DNA of 15,697 bases from Candidatus Bipolaricaulota bacterium (GTDB lineage: Bacteria; Bipolaricaulota; Bipolaricaulia; UBA7950; UBA9294): contig JAGGSM010000284.1 in NCBI GenBank assembly GCA_021159105.1, forward strand, positions 1 to 15,697, in the 5' to 3' direction. Under the pieces are notes generated by a model. That model had not been told where the DNA came from, ran no database searches, and saw only the letters and a list, made by a program, of their open reading frames with translations. Shown piece after piece: positions 13,950-15,697 of this stretch. Position 1 is the first letter of the stretch, and each line of letters starts with the position of its first letter. A program made the translations under genes and the position numbers.

Positions 13950-14693
13950 ATGGCAGAATCGATTGAACTCATCAGAGAACGGGGTCTTCCCAAGCATGTG
14001 GCGATCATCATGGATGGGAACGGGCGCTGGGCAAGACAGCGGGGCCTTCCACGCACGACTGGGCATCAGGCGGGAACGCAGGCTGCCGAGCGTCTGATTC
14101 GCTTTGCCTGCAGGGACCTCAGGCTTCCATACCTCACGCTCTTTGCCTTTTCCACAGAAAACTGGGCTCGTCCGAAGAACGAGGTCGATTTTATCATGGA
14201 TCTTCTGGATACCTTCATCACCGAGAAACTGGCGGAGTTTGAGCGGGAAGGAGTGCGAGTCGTAGTGTCCGGAGATCTGGCCCCCCTGCCGGACAAGCTG
14301 CGGTACCGGGTCGAGGGGGCGATCGAGGAGACGGCGGAGAACTCCCGCCTTGTGCTCAATATAGCGCTCAACTACGGTTCTCATGAGGAGATCGTGCGGG
14401 CCTGCCGGCAGATTGCCGAGCGAGCACTCTCAACTGAGATCGATCCGGCGGAGATCGATGAACAAATGCTAGCATCATCACTTTACACAGCGGAGATCCC
14501 TGATCCGGACCTGATCATCCGCACCAGTGGTGAGATGCGCCTATCGAACTTTCTCCTGTGGCAAGCGGCCTATGCTGAGCTTTACTTCACTGATACACTC
14601 TGGCCGGACTTTGGGCCAGAGGAGCTCGTCAGAGCAATCACAGAATACCAAGAACGTGAGCGCCGTTTCGGAGCGGTGAAGGAGGAAGAGTGA
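13950..14693 (+). CDS. uppS: Undecaprenyl diphosphate synthase (cis-prenyltransferase)
   Basis: Condenses isopentenyl diphosphate onto farnesyl diphosphate to make the C55 carrier used for peptidoglycan and surface polysaccharides. From ATG 13950 it is 247 residues, the family norm. HVAIIMDGNGRWARQRGLPR carries the catalytic Asp22. FAFSTENWARPKNEV follows, then LNIALNYGSHEEI, and the signature LIIRTSGEMRLSNFLLWQAAYAELYF. The frame stays open upstream to GTG 13878, but those 24 extra residues are translated repeat sequence and precede the usual N-terminus, so I reject that start. Shine-Dalgarno is poor: AGGGGA ends 12 bases before ATG, inside the repeat. The stop overlaps the cdsA start by four bases (GTGA), indicating coupled translation. 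Regulation through the leader is possible but unproven. Confidence 0.96.
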   Translation: MAESIELIRERGLPKHVAIIMDGNGRWARQRGLPRTTGHQAGTQAAERLIRFACRDLRLPYLTLFAFSTENWARPKNEVDFIMDLLDTFITEKLAEFEREGVRVVVSGDLAPLPDKLRYRVEGAIEETAENSRLVLNIALNYGSHEEIVRACRQIAERALSTEIDPAEIDEQMLASSLYTAEIPDPDLIIRTSGEMRLSNFLLWQAAYAELYFTDTLWPDFGPEELVRAITEYQERERRFGAVKEEE

Positions 14694-15562
14694 TCAACGC
14701 CATCAACTTGACGAGGCGCTTGTTCAGCGCCCTCATCGCGGGAGGAGTCGTGTTTAGCACGCTCTATCTTGGAACGCGCTTCAACGTGCAGTGGATCGTT
14801 GGGATCCTCATTCTGTTAGCCGCGTACCCAGCCGGGGTGGAGTACATTCAACTGATGAAGCGGCTGGAGATACCGATCGCTGCGCCTGAGTTTCTTATCT
14901 GGATCCCCATCCTCGTCTTCTCCACGGTCATCTTCAACGGCCGCTACAGCGTCGTGGCGCTCCTGCTTGCGATAGCCTACCAGGTGCTGCGCTACCTCGG
15001 CAGCCTGCCGCACCGCGATGGGTTTCTGAAGGCGGTCGCCGGGGTGTTCGGCCTGCTGTACATCCCGTGGCTTCTCACCTTCTTCTACCAAATCTACATC
15101 AGTGGAGGAGATCGCCCCGCGGTCGGTGCATCGAACGCGCTGATCATCCTGCTCATGGTGTGGGGCTACGACAGTGGGGCCTACATCATCGGAAGCGTGT
15201 TCGGCAGGCACTACGCCTTCCCAAACGTAAGCCCGAAGAAGACATGGGAGGGGATCGCCGGAGGATTCCTGTTCACCATCCTCGGCGCGCTCCTCGGCGC
15301 CACTTTCTCTCCGGTGTGGAGGGAATTCGCGTTCTGGCAAGGCTTCCCGCACATCGTCGCCTCCTCCTTTGTGGTCGCTGGCGCAGCGCAACTGGGGGAT
15401 GTTTTCGAGTCGAAGCTGAAGCGCGCAGCGAACGTGAAGGACTCCGGAACCTTCCTCCCCGGTCACGGAGGGGCACTTGATCGGGTAGATGGCCTCCTGT
15501 TTGCGCTGCCTGTCTTCTTCTTCTACTACAACTACATCCTGCACTTCTTCAATCTCCCGTAG
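14690..15562 (+). CDS. cdsA: Phosphatidate cytidylyltransferase (CDP-diglyceride synthase)
   Basis: Integral membrane enzyme that makes CDP-diacylglycerol from phosphatidic acid and CTP, the branch point of phospholipid synthesis. It is 290 residues with some seven or eight hydrophobic segments. The family signature is intact near the C-terminus: SKLKRAANVKDSG, FLPGHGGALDRVD, followed by the last helix. SPKKTWEGIAGG, the other conserved block, is also present. The start is GTG 14690, overlapping the uppS stop as GTGA; uppS-cdsA is a common bacterial pair. The final codons (Phe-Asn-Leu-Pro and stop, from 15546) lie inside repeat copy 3, which runs on the opposite strand, so the C-terminal end may have been set by that element. 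The function is secure. Confidence 0.96.
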   Translation: MINAINLTRRLFSALIAGGVVFSTLYLGTRFNVQWIVGILILLAAYPAGVEYIQLMKRLEIPIAAPEFLIWIPILVFSTVIFNGRYSVVALLLAIAYQVLRYLGSLPHRDGFLKAVAGVFGLLYIPWLLTFFYQIYISGGDRPAVGASNALIILLMVWGYDSGAYIIGSVFGRHYAFPNVSPKKTWEGIAGGFLFTILGALLGATFSPVWREFAFWQGFPHIVASSFVVAGAAQLGDVFESKLKRAANVKDSGTFLPGHGGALDRVDGLLFALPVFFFYYNYILHFFNLP

Positions 15563-15642
15563 GGGTTGATCCCGCGCCCGCTTGGAATGTGCTTCTTTCT
15601 AAGCTTCTTGATAGATTCTCCGCTTCCGGAGGGATGCTTCAT
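15546..15642 (-). repeat. Copy 3 of the ~95-nt repeat, at the 3' end of cdsA
   Basis: Read on the minus strand it starts ATGAAGCAT and ends ATTGAAGA. It shares with copy 1 TCCGNAAGCGGA, CAANAAG at the same eight-base distance, CCAAG after the same 18 bases, and GGGATCAACCCCT. Identity to copy 1 is about 70% by hand count over the inner ~78 bases, with a 2-base insertion in CCAAGCGGGCGCGGG. CTCCG-GAAG-CGGAG forms a perfect 5-bp stem where copy 1 has the bulged equivalent. It is inverted relative to copy 1 and the pair flanks uppS-cdsA. Unlike copies 1 and 2 it does not precede a recognisable gene: reading onward it runs antisense into cdsA. Confidence 0.7.
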
Positions 15643-15682
15643 TTGATCGAAAAAGAGGATCTGCCTAAGATCGTGTTAAGAT
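15643..15682 (+). promoter_or_regulatory. Promoter for a gene beyond the right edge
   Basis: TTGATC (15643-15648), 17 bases, TAAGAT (15666-15671). A second TAAGAT at 15677-15682 is preceded by TGT, an extended -10 arrangement. Both point out of the window. The first -35 box begins one base after the end of repeat copy 3. The gene it serves is not in view. Confidence 0.5.
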
Positions 15683-15697
15683 GAACCTATTCGTGCA

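Noticed and set aside
14816..15544. Long minus-strand frame opposite cdsA, beginning just after repeat copy 3
   Set aside because: It has no recognisable domain, is charged and low in hydrophobic content as expected for the complement of a membrane-protein gene, and overlaps a certain cdsA.

Overview
This is a bacterial chromosomal segment, GC-rich by eye (high fifties percent). It is made mostly of ordinary housekeeping genes, with a sugar/nucleoside uptake operon at the left end. It contains no phage, IS transposase, CRISPR array, tRNA or rRNA. The phylum cannot be fixed from the sequence alone. The proteins match broad families, and the gene order resembles an uncultured or deep-branching lineage more than a model organism.

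Layout. (1) 130-5038, minus strand: a four-gene BMP-type ABC uptake operon in the order ATPase, permease, permease, solute-binding protein. It has a strong sigma70-type promoter at 5010-5038 and a strong intrinsic terminator at 130-161. The ATPase lacks ATG/GTG/TTG and seems to start at CTG (4965), which restores its Walker A motif. (2) 5103-5788, minus strand: a small two-helix membrane protein, one copy of a repeat family, and otherwise gene-free DNA. (3) 5789-6151, minus strand: tmRNA (ssrA) with promoter and terminator. (4) 6233-8106: comEC without its C-terminal nuclease-like domain, convergent with and overlapping fxsA. (5) 8214-13708, plus strand: dprA, ndk, valS and folC, tightly spaced. 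(6) 13798-15562, plus strand: a separate uppS-cdsA unit with a leader of about 140 nt. (7) The right edge holds an outward-facing promoter for a gene beyond the window.

How the genes work together. The ABC operon imports nucleosides or similar solutes. tmRNA rescues stalled ribosomes. ComEC and DprA carry incoming single-stranded DNA from the membrane to RecA. Ndk, ValS and FolC supply NTPs, Val-tRNA and folates. UppS makes the undecaprenyl carrier, and CdsA makes CDP-diacylglycerol for phospholipids.

The most unusual signal is an element of about 95 nt present three times (5344-5438 minus, 13850-13944 plus, 15546-15642 minus). The copies align almost without gaps while their flanks are unrelated. 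One copy forms the uppS leader next to the start codon, one lies ahead of the small membrane protein, and one supplies the last codons and stop of cdsA in the opposite orientation. It has the features both of a small interspersed repeat and of a structured leader RNA with mutually exclusive G-run/C-run pairings. I could not match it to an RNA class I know.
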